DNA of 64,000 nt from Gnetum montanum. Taxonomy: Eukaryota; Streptophyta; Gnetopsida; Gnetales; Gnetaceae. The stretch lies in NCBI GenBank assembly GCA_015680685.1, contig MNCI01012718.1, positions 659,366 through 723,365 of the forward strand, in the 5' to 3' direction. Positions 12,230 through 24,204 of this stretch are shown here, one piece after another. The position numbers were made by a program, and so were the translations under genes. Numbering within the stretch: position 1 is the first letter of the stretch; every line of letters starts with the position of its first letter. The notes beneath the pieces were generated by a model. The model had not been told where the DNA came from, did no database searches, and was given only the letters and a program-made list of their open reading frames with translations.

Positions 12230-13881
12230 CCCATCTTAAATCAAGAACTAATAAGTGCATTTTCACTTTTTTTTTTATAATTTTCTCTCCTTTTCCTATT
12301 TCTTCAAAAAATTTCTAATTCTTAATATGCTCTCCATTTCTTGTTATTATTATTTTCTTTATAATTTTCACTTTTATCGAGTCATTTCCTTTATGTTTTA
12401 TGAATGTCTACTATGTCTTTATTAATAAAAATATTGTCAATCATGATGTAGAAGTCAACACCATGTGTTGGGTCTTTGTCCCATGCTATCAAGAAAACTA
12501 GGTAAATAATTGTGTAAAGCAATGAGACCACATCATCCCTCACTCTAGTTCTCTAAATAAAAGGTCTTTATCATGAAAATAATATGGTTCTTCTTAAATG
12601 AAACTAAAATTAACTAATGATCATTGTACCTTGAAGAAAGGGGAAAAAGACCAAGTGAGAATGGCAAAGGATGTGACCTCCAGGGGATTTTTTGGGTTCT
12701 CTTCTTAACTTCCTTCTTAGTACTTATGACTCTTCATGGAACATATCATCACTCCTATCATTGTTCAATAAAAATGAAGCATGTCTTTACATGGTGTGGT
12801 TCCAAAAAAAAATAGAGAGAAAGAGAAAAAAAATAAGAAGAAAGAAAAAGAAAAAACAATGGGAATTTAAAGCACATCCCTTAAACATAATAATGGACTA
12901 CAAGCACTAGTTATGGGGTTGGAAAGACATGTTACCCATGCCTAAAGGTACCCATATAACTAAGGCCCTTCTTTCCTTCCTTATTATCTTTTCTTCTATT
13001 TTTGAAGTGATGTTCATTCTTTATGATTGTTATGAACTCATGATGATTGGTAAGAAGGAACACATTAATGCAAGACCACTGTTAATGGTATGGACTTGGT
13101 CTGAAACTTGGATGGATAAGTATCATGATCATCTTAATCACAAATGATACAAAGAACATATTGTAGACATGGTTAAGTATCTTACATCCTAATCTTTGCG
13201 ATTCCTTCTCATCCCATTATTCACCTCACTGTTGCATGTAATTATGAGCGTAATGATTTTGTATAGTATAGTGCAAGATCCTAACCAAGGTAGTTGTGTG
13301 TTGTTTGGAACAAAGGCATGATCTACATTTAACTTCTAAGGGGTCCATGTGCATCTATAAAAGTGGTTATGTAAGGGCATTATGGTAGGAGCCTACTTTG
13401 GGAAGGACCCACTTGCATAATTTTTGTTGATCATGGCTATAAACCAAACCTCACATCTTCAAGAACATCATTGACTACTTCTCTGAATTTATGCATAGTT
13501 TTTTGATAAACTTCTCATCAATTTTGAGTTTTCTTTCATGCTTTTATGTTGAAATTTTCTCTATATTCAATACTTCTTGATCATCTTGTGAGTTAGACCT
13601 TTGGTTTTACTTGTTCAAAAACTTGTGTAGTTTTAGAGCTAAGCTCATTTATTATGGGAGGGTTAAGAATGTAAATTTTGAAATTTTTCTACCTCATTTT
13701 CAAACATTATGGTAACACATAGTAAAAATAATTAAAATAACTTGAACAACTTAATGATTTTAGTTACCTTAGAGCCTTGTGAAACATTATTATGAAATCA
13801 TCTTGAGCTTACATGCTAAAATTTCTTCAAATTTAAGCTAACTAAGGATTTAGAAAGGTTAATCATCATGAAAAATTATCA
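12230..13881 (+). other. E1 non-coding 3' region with conserved modules
   Basis: A T-rich tract (12265-12400) leads into non-coding sequence. A hairpin candidate at 12790-12880 has ATGGTGTGGTT and AAAGCACATCCC as arms around an A/G-rich loop. The 55-base conserved hairpin lies at 13366-13420. The same order is seen in E2 and E4. Short open frames here (12624-12815, 12692-12910, 12929-13147) are not conserved as proteins. Confidence 0.6.
13366..13420 (+). ncRNA. Conserved hairpin module, E1 copy
   Basis: TTATGTAAGGGCATTATGG, then GCCTACTTTGGG, AAGGACCCACTTGCATAA. The outer arms ATGTAAG and CTTGCAT pair with a G-U wobble in RNA. The string is far better conserved among E1-E4 than its surroundings, which suggests a functional RNA element of the retrotransposon, perhaps for packaging or translation. 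No function is proven. Confidence 0.55.
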
Positions 13882-14262
13882 AAACTAATGTTGATTCTTT
13901 GGTGATTTTAGATGATGCTAAACAGAATACCTATGGTTGAAGGTCTTGTAAAAGCAAAGGAAACGAGGATAAGAGGAGAACAACGGAGGCTATGCCCATA
14001 GATAAATAGTAGCATATACAAAGATTAAGCTCAAAATTTACATGTTTTTTGGATCCATGGGATGATGAGAAGAAATTTCAATCCATACTTTAAGAATGTT
14101 CTGCATAAAAAGATAAGCATCAACATAACAATCAAGATTGGAAAGTCTGCCACCACTAGCAACAATAAGAAGATTCATCTTCATCGAATTTTTGAAGGCC
14201 TCTGTAATTTTGCAAACTTTGATGTCTATCCAGTCTTTTCATCATTTTGTAATACATCCACT
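13882..14262 (+). pseudogene. E1 splice-acceptor module and second-ORF remnant
   Basis: AACTAAT (branch-point like) is followed 20 bases later by GGTGATTTTAG and an ATG at 13912. The same branch point plus GATTG-AG pattern precedes the second ORF in E3 and its counterparts in E2 and E4. Downstream frames read MMLNRIPMVEGLVKAKE and, in the same frame after stops, MMRRNFNPYFKNVLHKKIS to the TGA at 14263. The second ORF of E1 is therefore short, lysine-rich and unrecognised. I infer that it was expressed from a spliced RNA. Confidence 0.45.
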
Positions 14263-14343
14263 TGAATAAAATTTTGTAATGTGACATTCCAATTTTGTAA
14301 TGGTAGCCAATCTAGTCTTGGTCACCCCATAATTAATGGGTAG

Positions 14344-15222
14344 TGCATCAATGCATCTTAGATGCATTGACATAGCCTCGTTGATGCATCCCCATTGATG
14401 CATCCTTGTTGATGAAGCCCCATTGATGTAGCTAAATGCATTAACACATCTCCGTCGATGCAATGCTTATATTTTCCTATAAATATGGGAGCATCTACTA
14501 CATATTTGGCATCATTTGGTTAGTAGTGTAGCCAAAATCTTACAGTTTTCTCCAATAATCCTAGCAAACAGTTAGTAAGTGCCTGTAGTGTGGATTTGAG
14601 TCAATTGTATAATGTCTTATTCAAGTGGCATTGTACCTAGACACATTCCATAAACAACAGTAAGATCAAGATTAATTTCTATCCATTGCAGCACTTTGAC
14701 TTAGAATAGATTGAATTTTAATGCAATTTACTTTTGATGTACCTAGTTAATATTTACATTTTCATGCATATTAACCAATTGGTGGAATGAGCGCAACCAA
14801 TTTAAAGTGTAAACACATATTCACTTAGTAATCCCAGCAACATTGTTGCTTGGTTTCTCCAGTAGCATAACACTTGGTAATCCTAGTAGTGGATACGTGA
14901 GTTCATGACATATGCGACAAGCTGAGAATGGACACTCATCATCCTTCGGCTAGCTTAGAATTTATCTTATTAATTAATTAATTAATTTCTATATTATCAT
15001 TCAATTAGTTTAAGGGTTGCACAACATTAATAATCATATGCCTCACTTTGAACTAAACCATACGTGACCAAACTACCACTAGTCCAAGTGAGAAGATAGT
15101 GACCTATGATCAATGCTTAATAATCTAGATATGACATTAGTCCCATCCATGGAATTTGACCAAATTTCATGTGAACACTTGTGATTCGTATGGTTGGGCA
15201 TAGGGAGTACCCACTGCTCATC
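14344..15222 (+). repeat. E1 3' LTR
   Basis: U3 begins in GATGCATC-type repeats (TGCATCAATGCATC from 14344). The exact 5' border is uncertain because the polypurine tract before it has eroded (AATGGGTAG). TATA box CCTATAAATATG at 14477-14488. Ends CTGCTCATCA at 15222. It matches the 5' LTR through R and U5. Confidence 0.8.
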
Positions 15223-15227
15223 ACTTG
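15223..15227 (+). repeat. E1 right target-site duplication (CTTGT)
   Basis: Matches TTTGT at 8277-8281 with one transition. Sequence beyond it resumes the LINE-alpha coding strand on minus. Confidence 0.6.
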
Positions 15228-15645
15228 TGAATCCTCAAGAACTACTTTAGAGAATTTGTCTTGCCTTATGATATGTAAGCAATGAGTGTGTGTAATGAAT
15301 TGGCACAAGGCTTGTACTTCTAAAGGTAATAAATCACACTCGCATAATAACATTGAGTAAGGCGTTTGCATCCTCACCTTAAACTCATCAAGAAGAAAAC
15401 TTTTTGTGCTCTTTCAATATCTTTTCAAAGTTAGCACTAAGTCTAAATCCCCAAACAACACATCCATACAACATAGTAGGATAGAGGATAGTCTAAAAAA
15501 TTAATTCCAAATTCAAAGTCCTAAATTTTTGCACTTATTCTTGAAAGCATAGAAAGCCTTGAAATCTCTTGCTATTTTGTATGCACTTTCTTCACATGTA
15601 ATTGTCAACATAAATGAGACCCAAATATTTAAAAGAATCTACTAG
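15223..15645 (-). pseudogene. LINE-alpha copy 1, reverse transcriptase C-terminus
   Basis: Read on minus: LLDEFKVRMQTPYSML, then LPLEVQALCQFITHTHCLH (15377-15240). Upstream comes the region around 15400-15640 that aligns with LINE-alpha copy 2 at 39640-39930 (TTTTGTGCTCTTTCAATAT, CCATACAACATAGTAGGATAG, ATGTAATTGT, ACCCAAATATTTAAAAGAAT). This is the end of a non-LTR RT after the palm. The catalytic core is missing: near 15640 the sequence jumps straight to the start of the endonuclease region, a deletion of roughly two kilobases compared with copy 2. Stops and shifts show it is dead. Confidence 0.75.
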
Positions 15646-15865
15646 AAGGTCTGACTATTCATCCTACTCTGTTATGTCTTGCAACAAATTTTATAAACCT
15701 AGGAACTACAAAATCTACAAAACCAACATCTTCCCAAGTTTTAACAAAAAGAAAATATCAAAGTTATTAAAGAAGCTAATATTATTCAAAGAAATAACTT
15801 TATTTGCAACTCCACCATCAATGTTAAGAAATCCACACCTTAAAGGGCCTATAAATTTTTGAATA
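15646..15865 (-). pseudogene. LINE-alpha copy 1, AP endonuclease N-terminus
   Basis: Minus-strand reading from 15850: GFLNIDGGVANKVISL, then FFNNFDIFFLLKLGK. This matches the usual start of the L1 endonuclease (a WN-x-GL start, then FDI-x-x-LQE). The catalytic E/D residues beyond it are lost in the deletion. The plus-strand 82-codon frame over the same stretch (15614-15862) is its shadow. Confidence 0.65.
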
Positions 15866-15899
15866 ATTTTTGGAATACTACTTATTTGTAATTACTACC

Positions 15900-16177
15900 A
15901 TGTTGCTAGCATTTAAGTATGCTACAAAACCTTGTTCATAAGCTGCCTTAATCTTTTTCCATTATTGAACCCTTTTTGGAAGTTCATTTTGAGTAGGATC
16001 CTCATTTATTCAAATACTTTTCTCATTCTCACTTTGCTTCAAGTAGCTTTGATGTTTCCAAATGTGCACTTTATCTTCTACCACACAAAACTTAACAATT
16101 ACATGTTGAGGCTTTTCACGTCATTTCCTTAGAATCCTTGAAAACTTTTCTAATTTTCAAAGAAGTTATATGCATAT
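15900..16177 (-). pseudogene. LINE-alpha copy 1, ORF1 C-terminus
   Basis: Minus reading 16172 to 15940 gives SLKIRKVFKDSKEMT, then HVIVKF, EDKVHIWKH and INEDPTQNELPKRVQ. This is the pattern of the C-terminal domain of L1-type ORF1 RNA-binding proteins (RPIIVKF, then INEDLT). It continues across the E2 insertion into 26279 onward. Several stops are present. ORF1 would coat LINE RNA. Confidence 0.7.
16173..16177 (+). repeat. E2 left target-site duplication (CATAT)
   Basis: Perfect match to CATAT at 26279-26283 flanking the other end of E2. Confidence 0.9.
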
Positions 16178-17032
16178 TGATAAATCATGTTTTTCATAAG
16201 CTTCACTATCAAAGCAGCCACAATATCGGGTACACGATATCGTGGCCTAAGATGCGATATCAAACACACAATATCACAAAATACTCTCGAGCCTATAAAT
16301 ACAGCCCCTGGGCACACAATTCGGAAGTAGTTTTTAAAGTCAAGTAGTGCAATTCTTGTAGTTTGTTCATTTGAGAGTTAGAATATTTTCCAAGTGCCCA
16401 CAGTAGGAGGTCTAAGTGTAACCAGATCTTTATTCAAGCATTGATGTACCTGAGCATACCATTGTATTGGAAATAAAGACGAGCTATTTAATTCATCCTT
16501 GCAACACTTGAGACTTTCTTTCTTTATGCATTTACATATCGTGATTTCATGTAGTTTACATTAATGTTATTCATTTAGCAATTAATTTTGATTAATTAAG
16601 CCACTAATTAGAATACATAACCATGATCCCTTCAAACATATGTGTGACACTTGGTAGCTCAAAAATGCCTAGCGTTTGACAACCCAACAGTGTTTACACA
16701 AAGTTCAAGATGTGTCCGAGAAGTGGGGACGATTACTTGTGTTAGGCTAGATTAGAAAATAGTTTACCTAGCATTTAACTACTCTTACTTTTATTCTTGT
16801 TTTAGGTGATCAAATCAATAAAACATAAAATGATAAAAATCTTATGCCTTGGTCACACTTAACCATACACTTGAATTTCACAAGTGGAACTGGGAAGACA
16901 ATGAACAGACAACACAAACTCACTGTTTAGCTCTAGCATACTTCGTAATTAAAGTTTGTAGAATTTGAATGAATCACACGTGAATGCCTATGATTTGTAT
17001 GGTTGGGAATAGGGGTACCTCATCACTCATCA
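16178..17032 (+). repeat. E2 5' LTR
   Basis: TGATAAATCATG to ATCACTCATCA. U3 palindromes include ACGATATCGT at 16232-16241 and GCGATATCAAA near 16256. TATA box CCTATAAATACAG at 16292-16304. Polyadenylation signal in GGAAATAAAGACGAGC near 16470. Same length as the 3' LTR. Confidence 0.95.
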
Positions 17033-17033
17033 T

Positions 17034-17051
17034 TAGCACCATTGCTAGGGA
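17034..17051 (+). promoter_or_regulatory. E2 primer-binding site (tRNA-Asp type)
   Basis: TAGCACCATTGCTAGGGA, one base after the LTR. It differs from the tRNA-Asp complement TGGCGCCGTTGCCGGGGA at five positions, all G-to-A or C-to-T. Confidence 0.8.
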
Positions 17052-17200
17052 CTTTAGCTCTACGTGAACTATCTAAACTTAGTGAAACTTAGTAACCTCG
17101 TTGTTCAAACCCTAAGAGTCAAATCTTACAAAAACAAAAATTATTATTACAACTAAATTAAATATTAACTGCACACTGCATATAAATTCATTAACATAAA

Positions 17201-19446
17201 ATGTCTTCTTCTCACAAGAGTCTATCTCCGCCCATGGTAGACCAAGTGCCTCAACAATACCGGGTGGTATATGCTCATCCCAATGAGTATGTACTAGACT
17301 TTACCTTTATCTTACATAAAGATGAAATGTTGTGGTGGCATAACATGGAAGGAAACACTGTGTTACCACCAGATCAATCTGTTCCAGCTATGCTCTAGCT
17401 AATTCTTGCACAACATGTACTTCAACATCTTCACGGGGAGTACGAGATGCAAGATCTCGATTCAAGGAATTATCATCCCATTGAAGCACAAAGGTTAAGG
17501 GATCATCAACTAGAGCACCAACACAAGCTTGTGAAAGGCAAAGGGTCAAACACTTTTCCACCTTCGCTTGGCCCATTGGATGAAGGTGAACATTTCTCTA
17601 GGGGCTTTTCCTTTGGTGATACTCCTCTCTTTGACTTTGGTCAAGGGGCCCTCAACCAGAATGTGTAATCCACAATTCATAATCCAGGTTCTGGTTAAAA
17701 TGGATTCAATGACAAAAATGGATATAGAGGAGCAAGTCATGATAAGGGGGCAAATGGAGGTCACGATCGTGATCATGATCACAATCATTGAAGAAAGGCT
17801 AGTAGGTGTCGGCACGATGCAAGTTATCCTTCCTCTTCCCCTTCATCATCATCGTCTTCTTCATCTAGCTCAGATTGTGGTCGCAGAGGGCATGACTATG
17901 ATGGAGGTGACTGATAGGACCAAAAAAAATAGAAGGGACCATTAGCATAGTCGCAATTGAAGGCATGGGCAATCTAGGGAGACCCACTACCATGAAAGAA
18001 GGGTTAGTAGAGAACATCGTAGGCACCATCACCATGGCCTTAATGAGCCTCTACTTGCCACTTGGAGTATGTTAAACATTGCAGAGGCCATGAGGATTCC
18101 AACAAGGCACATAAAGGATAGAAGAATAAAGAGGCTGGACATGAACAACATCCCTCAGTTTGAGGAAGGCTATGATGCTAATTCGCAAAATCATCTCCAA
18201 GCCTTCCAAGATACATGTGCCTTGCAAAATATTGAGAATGACTGGTAGAAGTTGAAATTATTTCTAAGGACACTCATTAAGGAAGCAAAAAATTAGTATC
18301 GGTCCTTGGAGCTAGAATCAATTAGGCAATGGAGTACGATGTTAGAATTTTTCAATGACAAATATCAAACATACTCCCAAGTATCCAATCTGAGGAAGTA
18401 GATCCAAGGGTGGAAACAAGGAAACCATGAGCCCTTGGATGTTGCTATTGGCTGATACTACTCTCTATTGCATAAGTGTCTTGGCCATGGATACTCTTAG
18501 CTTGATCAACTCTGCCATATCATAGATGGGTTGTCGTCAAAAACAAGGAAAACCCTTGGCATCTATGCCCAAGGGAGATTGACAAAGTTAAGCACCCATC
18601 GAATCCAAAAGTTAATTGAGCAAGTAGCCAGGGAGGAGGGAGAATTAAGAAAGTGAGAAAGTGTAGAGGAATACAACAAGGATCTTTCTATTTGAAAAAG
18701 GGAGGTTCGATTTTGTGACAATGAGGATGAGTTAACCAAGGATGAGATGGTTAATTAGAAAACCTTGCCACTCTAGAAATTGCAATTCAAAATCATGGCT
18801 AAGGCTGACTAATTATGAAACTCCATGGACAATAAGTTTCACGCTATCTTAAAAATTGCTGAAGAGTCCAAGGAGCAAAGTGGTGAGCATGAGTGTCGGA
18901 GATGTAAGGAAGCTGAACGTGCCATATCTAAGGGTAAGGGTAAGATGGTTGCGGGGTTGTAGATAGCAAATCAGATGATGATGGTGGGTGTGACATGTTC
19001 CAGTATGAACATTCCAAGGGATGTTATCCAATTATGTCACACTTGTAGGAATCTAGAGTGTATGCCTTACATCCATGACTTGCACAAAGGTAAATACCAA
19101 AAATATTGCCTTATCCACAAGGCAACTCTCAACAGTTTCACCAACCACAGCAATACTATCTAAGTGGAACTCCACCACAACCTTATGAATTGTACCAGTA
19201 GTGGCAACAACCACAATCATGGACGTTGGCACCTCCAAGACAACAATACTGCTACCGACAACCAGATCCCTATGGTTGTTATGTTCAGCAACCTTCATCT
19301 CCATGGGACTCCTCTAGTCATGTTGCTTCTTACCAACCTCACCACTACCCTCTTGAAGTGTACCAACCACCATATCTAAGGAGGGATTCCACCTACTATC
19401 CTCATGCTCCTCCTATTCCTGCACCTACTCCTCTGCCTCTTGCATA
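17201..19446 (+). pseudogene. E2 gag (degenerate)
   Basis: ATG at 17201 gives MSSSHKSLSPPMVDQVPQQY, also the start in E4. N-terminal region to about 17650, then a histidine/arginine/serine-rich segment (about 17700-17930, frame broken). The capsid-like domain at about 18050-18620 (LDMNNIPQFE, HLQAFQDTCALQNIE, LGIYAQGRLTKL) is followed by a charged region and a Cys/His motif at about 18985-19040 (CDMFQYEHSKG-CYP-IMSH). The C-terminus is rich in Q, P, Y and H, with PPRQQYCYRQPDPYG and PHAPPIPAPTPLPLA before the TAG at 19444. Frames at 17201-17398, 17447-17668 and 19226-19447 are fragments of this single gene. Many stops are TAG at former CAG or TGG codons. Confidence 0.85.
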
Positions 19447-19689
19447 GCTTTCACCTACTCCATCCATGCAGGGTGAATTGCCTGCCTAACCATAGTAAAG
19501 AAATGCTACGAGGGCAGTTAATCTACAACCGATTAACCAACCAAGTGGGTTGAAACCATGATCAAAGAAAATACCCTTCTTTCAACCTTGCAATCCACCA
19601 AAGCCCTCAAACACATTAGTGGTTGGTAGCGCTACTCCTCCACCTCACTTTTATCTGAGTCCTCTTCAAAGAAAAATCCCTCTCGAATC

Positions 19690-22600
19690 CATACTATAAT
19701 GTTAACCCATGCTATATCTAATTGGATTCAAATTAGTAACCTGCCTAGGAAGTTAGCTGATCCCAAGAGTCCCTTAGTATATTTGTAAATTATTGGGAAT
19801 GAGCCTTGTAAAGCTATTCTTAACTATAGTTCCAGTGTTAATATGATCTCGCATGAGATGTACATTACGTGGAACATTCCTCCCTTGAAGAAGAACAACA
19901 TTAGGCTAGAGCTGGTAGACTAGTCCATCACTATTCCATTGGGACTGGTAGAGGACTTTGTAACCATCATTTCTGGGTGGTCATATCCTATTGACTTCCT
20001 AGTAATCAAGGTGAAGAACTACAAGGGGGACTTCCCAATTATTATGGAAAAGGCATGGTTAAGCATTATTGATGCCAAAATGGGCATTAGAGATATTTCC
20101 TTAGAGATATCTAAATAAAATGAATTTGGAAAGATTGAGAAAAAGAGGGTTCCATGTATTATGTACAATGATTCAGGGTGACATTGTGTGTAGAAGTTAT
20201 AGTCAGTGAAGTGAACATCTATCTCTGCATGCAAGTAGTGTGCACCAAAAGCTAAAATCCAAAGATGTCTATACGCGACAGCCATAAAACAAGAAGGCAC
20301 CCAGTGGCTAACAACTAATTCTAGCAGTAGTACATTGTGCATGGAACCTACTGAGGGCCTAACATGTGAATATGTTGCAAGTATGGATGAACTCGAGCAA
20401 GTTCATCACCATCTCTCTGAGGGAGTAAATGATGATATCAATTAGGAATAGTTGCAGATTCTTGACAATTTCAAATAAGAACCCCTTGAATTAAAGACAT
20501 TACCAATCAAAATGAAGTATGTGTTCTTGAAAAATGGAAGACCAGTCATTATCAATGCCAAGCTTACTGCAGGACAAAAGAAGATGTTGATGAAGGTTGT
20601 GGAAAAATGGTCAGTAGCCTTTGCTTGGTCATATTCTGAGCTCATTGGAATAGATCAAAGAATATACCAACACCATATATACACTGACCCTGCCATTAAG
20701 CCAAAATGACAACCGCAATGGCATTTGAATCCCAAATTAAAGCATATTGTCAAAGAGGATACTGAGCAACTCCTCAAGGTGGGATTCATCTACCCTATTG
20801 TAGATAGTGAGTGGGTTAGTCCACTCGTGATCATGTCCAAGAAAGAAGGAAAATGGTAGGTGTGCATCAACTTTTGGCTACTTAATATGGAAACTTTCAA
20901 AGATCATGTTCCATTGTCTTTTGTTGAGCAAGTGTTGGACATCATTTCTGGGCATTGCTATTACAGCTTTTTAGATGGTTATAATGGCTATAACCAAATC
21001 TAGATCACACCAAAGAACCAAGCAAAGATAACTTTCACAAGTCCTTGGAGGACTTTTGCTTATCATTAAATTCCATTTGATCTATTTAATGGCCCAGCTA
21101 CATTCCAACGATTAGTCCTCAGCATTTTCCAACAGCAAATGGGTAATGGGATAGAATTATTCATGGATGACTTTTCTACCTACAGAGCTATGTTCGAGCA
21201 AGCCCTAAACTATCTTAAGCAAGTGTTGAGGAGATGTGTCAAAACAAACCTCCAACTCAATTGGCAAAAGAGCCATCTTTTGGTCCAAGGAGGCATAGTC
21301 TTAGGGCACCGTATCTCAAAAGCAAAAATCGAAGTGTACCTTGAAAAGATAAGGGTCATTTAAGGAATAACCCATCAATCGAAAACAATTAAAGAACTAC
21401 AGTCATTCCTTTATCATACTAGCTACTACTAGTGCTTCATCGAGAATTTTTCCAAAATCACCAAGCCATTTGTTAAATTAACAAAGAAAGATGCATCATT
21501 TGTCTAGACCCCTGCATGTGAAATAGCATTTCAACAACTAAAACAGAAGCTTGTTGAAACCCCAATTCTACAAGCACCTGATTGGTCCAGGTCGTTTCAT
21601 GTAATCACTAATGCATCAATTATGCTTTGGAAGTAGTGCTCATGTAGTTGGATGATCAAAAACGTTGATATTACATTCACAACACAAGTTGAAGTATCGT
21701 AAATGCACAATTGAACTACACCACTATGGAAAAGGAGTTAATGGTGGTGGTGTTTGACTTAGAAAATTTTAGGAACTATGTGCTTTATTATAAAGTGTTT
21801 TTGCACACATATCATAGTGCCATCTTATTTTTAATGAATAAACCAATGATGAGCCCCCATGTCATATGGTGGCTCGTGATTTTGCAAGTGTTCAATCTCA
21901 CAATGGTAGATCGAAAGGATGTGGAAAATGTGGTCGTTGACCACTTATCATGGCTAAGATGGGATGACAAGGAGAAAGAGAGTCCCTTGTCTGATTAATT
22001 TCCTGATGAATATCTCTTTGCAAGGGCTACTAATGCACAAATGCCCAATGAACCAAGATGGTATGATACCATTCTCACTTATCTGCTTAAGCAAGAACTG
22101 CCACAAGGGCTAGACACCCAAAAGAAACAACAATTTCTTTACCAGGTTAAGCATTTCATGGAAATCAACAGGAATCTTTACAAAGTATGTCCTGATAGCC
22201 TAGTACACTAGTGTGTCCCTGACACGGATCAACTATGCATTTTCCAAGATGTTCATGAAGGTCCTTGTGGGGGGCCATTATGTTGAGAGACACACAACCA
22301 TCAAAGTCCTCATGGTAGGATATTACTAGCCAACAATCTTTAGGGATACACACTAATTCATCCATGCTTGTGATCATTGTCAAAGGGATGGTGGAATGAT
22401 AGCTCAAATGGAGGGGCCACAATAATGGATTCAGCCTCTCAAGCCATTCGATATTTGGGGCATTGAATTTATGGGTCCCATCATGCCTTTGTCAAATGGA
22501 AAGGCATATATAATAGTCGTGCTTGACTATTGCACTAAGTGGGCAAAAGCAACAGCTGTCACCAACTATACATCACTACTGCTGCTCAGTTTGTACAATA

Positions 22601-23341
22601 GAATATCATAAATAGGTTTGGTATGACTTGTGCATTAATTTCTAACAATGGAACTCATTTCACAGGTGCCACTTTCCAAAAACTTATGCAGCTCTTAGGG
22701 GTTAAGCACAAACCCACAACACCTTATCACCCTCAAGCCAATGGTTAAGCTGAGGTCACTAATCGGGAGATTACAAAAATTCTAACACCCACTATTAGCA
22801 AATACCGAAGGGACTGGAGCACCAAATTAAATGATTCCCTTTGGGCCTATTGCTCCACATACAAGATTTTCATAGTTTATTCTCCCTATGAGCTTATGTA
22901 CGAAAAACTACCATCACTACCCATCTAATCCGAGCTCCATACACTCTCTACAGCTTATGACCTTAACATGGATCTAAGTCTAGCACAAAAGGAAATATTA
23001 ATGAACTTTAACTTGCTAGATGAAAATTAGTTAATGGCCCTATCATCCAACAAAATGCGTAAGGCATTCAAGAAGAAGCACCATGACCTCAAAATAAGAA
23101 AAGTCAAATTTCAACCAAGAGATAAGGTTCTCTACTAGAATCCTGCACATGTACCTCAATGAATCAAATTTTAAACATTATGGAAAGGACCTTACATTAT
23201 TGATGAGACTTTTCCATCTGGGGCCATGATTATCTATAAACCTAACAATCCAAACAAAAAACAATTAGTCAACATCCAACAACTGAAACCTTTTCATGAG
23301 TCCAAGCCAACCAACTCAACAAACACCTTGTCAAATGGATA
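19690..23341 (+). pseudogene. E2 pol: protease, RT, RNase H, integrase (degenerate)
   Basis: Protease-like part from about 19700: DPKSPLVYL, then ILNYSSSVNMIS, where the catalytic DSG of E4 (FLDSGSDVN) reads NYS (AAC at 19822), so it is dead. RT at about 20700-21480: LLKVGFIYPIVDSEWVSPLV, FLDGYNGYNQI, FTSPW, and the catalytic FMDD at 21163-21171. A hinge with KTIKELQSFL leads to RNase H (about 21690-21960: KVFLHTYHSA, ENVVVDHLSWLRW). Integrase at about 22330-22830 keeps GDFMGP-like context, but the first catalytic D is E (GIEF, 22465), the second is N (ISNNGTHF, 22644) and the third is E (AEVTN, 22752). The C-terminal module ends VNIQQLKPFHESKP with a TAG at 23339. Numerous stops and at least three shifts. 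Confidence 0.9.
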
Positions 23342-23374
23342 GTCACACTCAATCTTTCAAATCTCCCCCTACCA

Positions 23375-23395
23375 ACTTAGTCACGGGGGAGATGG
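23375..23395 (+). promoter_or_regulatory. E2 internal polypurine-like tract
   Basis: ACTTAGTCACGGGGGAGATGG lies just after pol. It shares AGTC-YG-GGGGG with the 3' polypurine tract at 25409-25423. It could prime plus-strand DNA a second time, or be a conserved QLSHGGDG coding end. Confidence 0.45.
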
Positions 23396-24040
23396 TTATC
23401 CATACTAACACTTTACATGGCTCCTTAGTCTTTTGACTTTTTTTTTTACACATTTTTAGTTTTACAACTTTTTGTGTTCATATTCTTCATTTTACATCTT
23501 TTTGTTTTTCAGGTTATTGATTTTTTCTAAGTTTTTGTTTTACACCATTGTTACTATATTTTATATTTCTTTAATACTCTTTTACTTTCTTTTATATTTT
23601 CTTATGTTTGGCATAATTCTCTACTCTTTTTGCTAATAAGGTGCCAGGTACAATGGTAATGTGCTACTCAATGGTGGTATGTATCATTTGTGATTTGATT
23701 GTTGATGTTTGGTTTTTGACTTTGAATGTCATTGCTAACAACTAGGACATGGTTTCTTTTCATGTAACAGGCAATGAGTCCACATCATCCACCCATCCAC
23801 ACACTCTATCATTTTTGTTGTTTTGGAAATGTGCAATCCCTTTTTCATTAATATAACCTTAATAAATTTGTGACTTGTGTAGTTTCCAAAATTGGGAAGG
23901 AATTAAAGGTTTGGATTGGGTGTGGCTTCAAAGGGATGTGGTATTCTTCATGCTTTTTCATTTTCCTATGTGCAGGGATGTTCTCGTGAACTTCTCACTA
24001 TTCTGCATCATCTCACAACAAGAAGTCGAATAAGTCCTTG

Positions 24041-24060
24041 CATGGTGTGCTCCTCATCAA

Positions 24061-24091
<31 letters not shown>

Positions 24092-24110
24092 GATTCAAAG
24101 CACACGCCTT
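24041..24110 (+). repeat. E2 hairpin unit, copy 1 with (GA)n loop
   Basis: CATGGTGTGCT pairs with AAAGCACACGCC around a loop of GA repeats. The unit is repeated at 24144-24204. Confidence 0.55.
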
Positions 24111-24143
24111 GGACAAAAAAATGCGAAAACGCATGGGTCTTTA

Positions 24144-24204
24144 CATGGTGTGGTTCCCATTTAAAATAATAATAATAATAAATATGGAAATTCAAAGCAC
24201 ACCC
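24144..24204 (+). repeat. E2 hairpin unit, copy 2 with (AAT)n loop
   Basis: CATGGTGTGGTTCCCAT pairs imperfectly with ATGGAAATTCAAAGCACACCC. The loop is AAT-rich. Equivalent units lie in E1 (12790-12880) and E4 (50320-50384, 50425-50482). Confidence 0.55.

Larger units (their letters stand above)
8282..15222 (+). mobile_element. E1: gag-only (pol-less) gypsy retrotransposon
   Basis: A 6.9-kb element flanked by a near-perfect 5-bp duplication. Order: 5' LTR, tRNA-Asp-like primer site (9304-9321), gag (9434-11399), a short post-protease remnant, non-coding modules shared with E2 and E4, a splice-acceptor module, a short second ORF, 3' LTR. Sequences matching the RT, RNase H and integrase of E2 and E4 are absent. 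The gag C-terminus is followed by text matching E4 just after its protease (KIPCITNNDKGCNCGQK against RVPCITYNNLGCYCVQ), then jumps to the post-pol region. It is therefore a pol deletion derivative that would have needed enzymes in trans. It is nested in LINE-alpha copy 1. Confidence 0.85.

Noticed and set aside
17546-17945. Overlapping plus and minus ORFs of 89-125 codons in E2
   Set aside because: Both are off-frame readings of the low-complexity histidine/arginine-rich region of gag.
19690-23341. Integrated pararetrovirus (caulimovirus-like)
   Set aside because: Integrase follows RNase H, LTRs with target duplications are present, and no movement-protein or coat motif is seen. It is a gypsy retrotransposon.
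24013-24195. ORFs across the GA and AAT microsatellites
   Set aside because: The open frames come from simple repeats (REREREM and SLSLSL), not coding selection.
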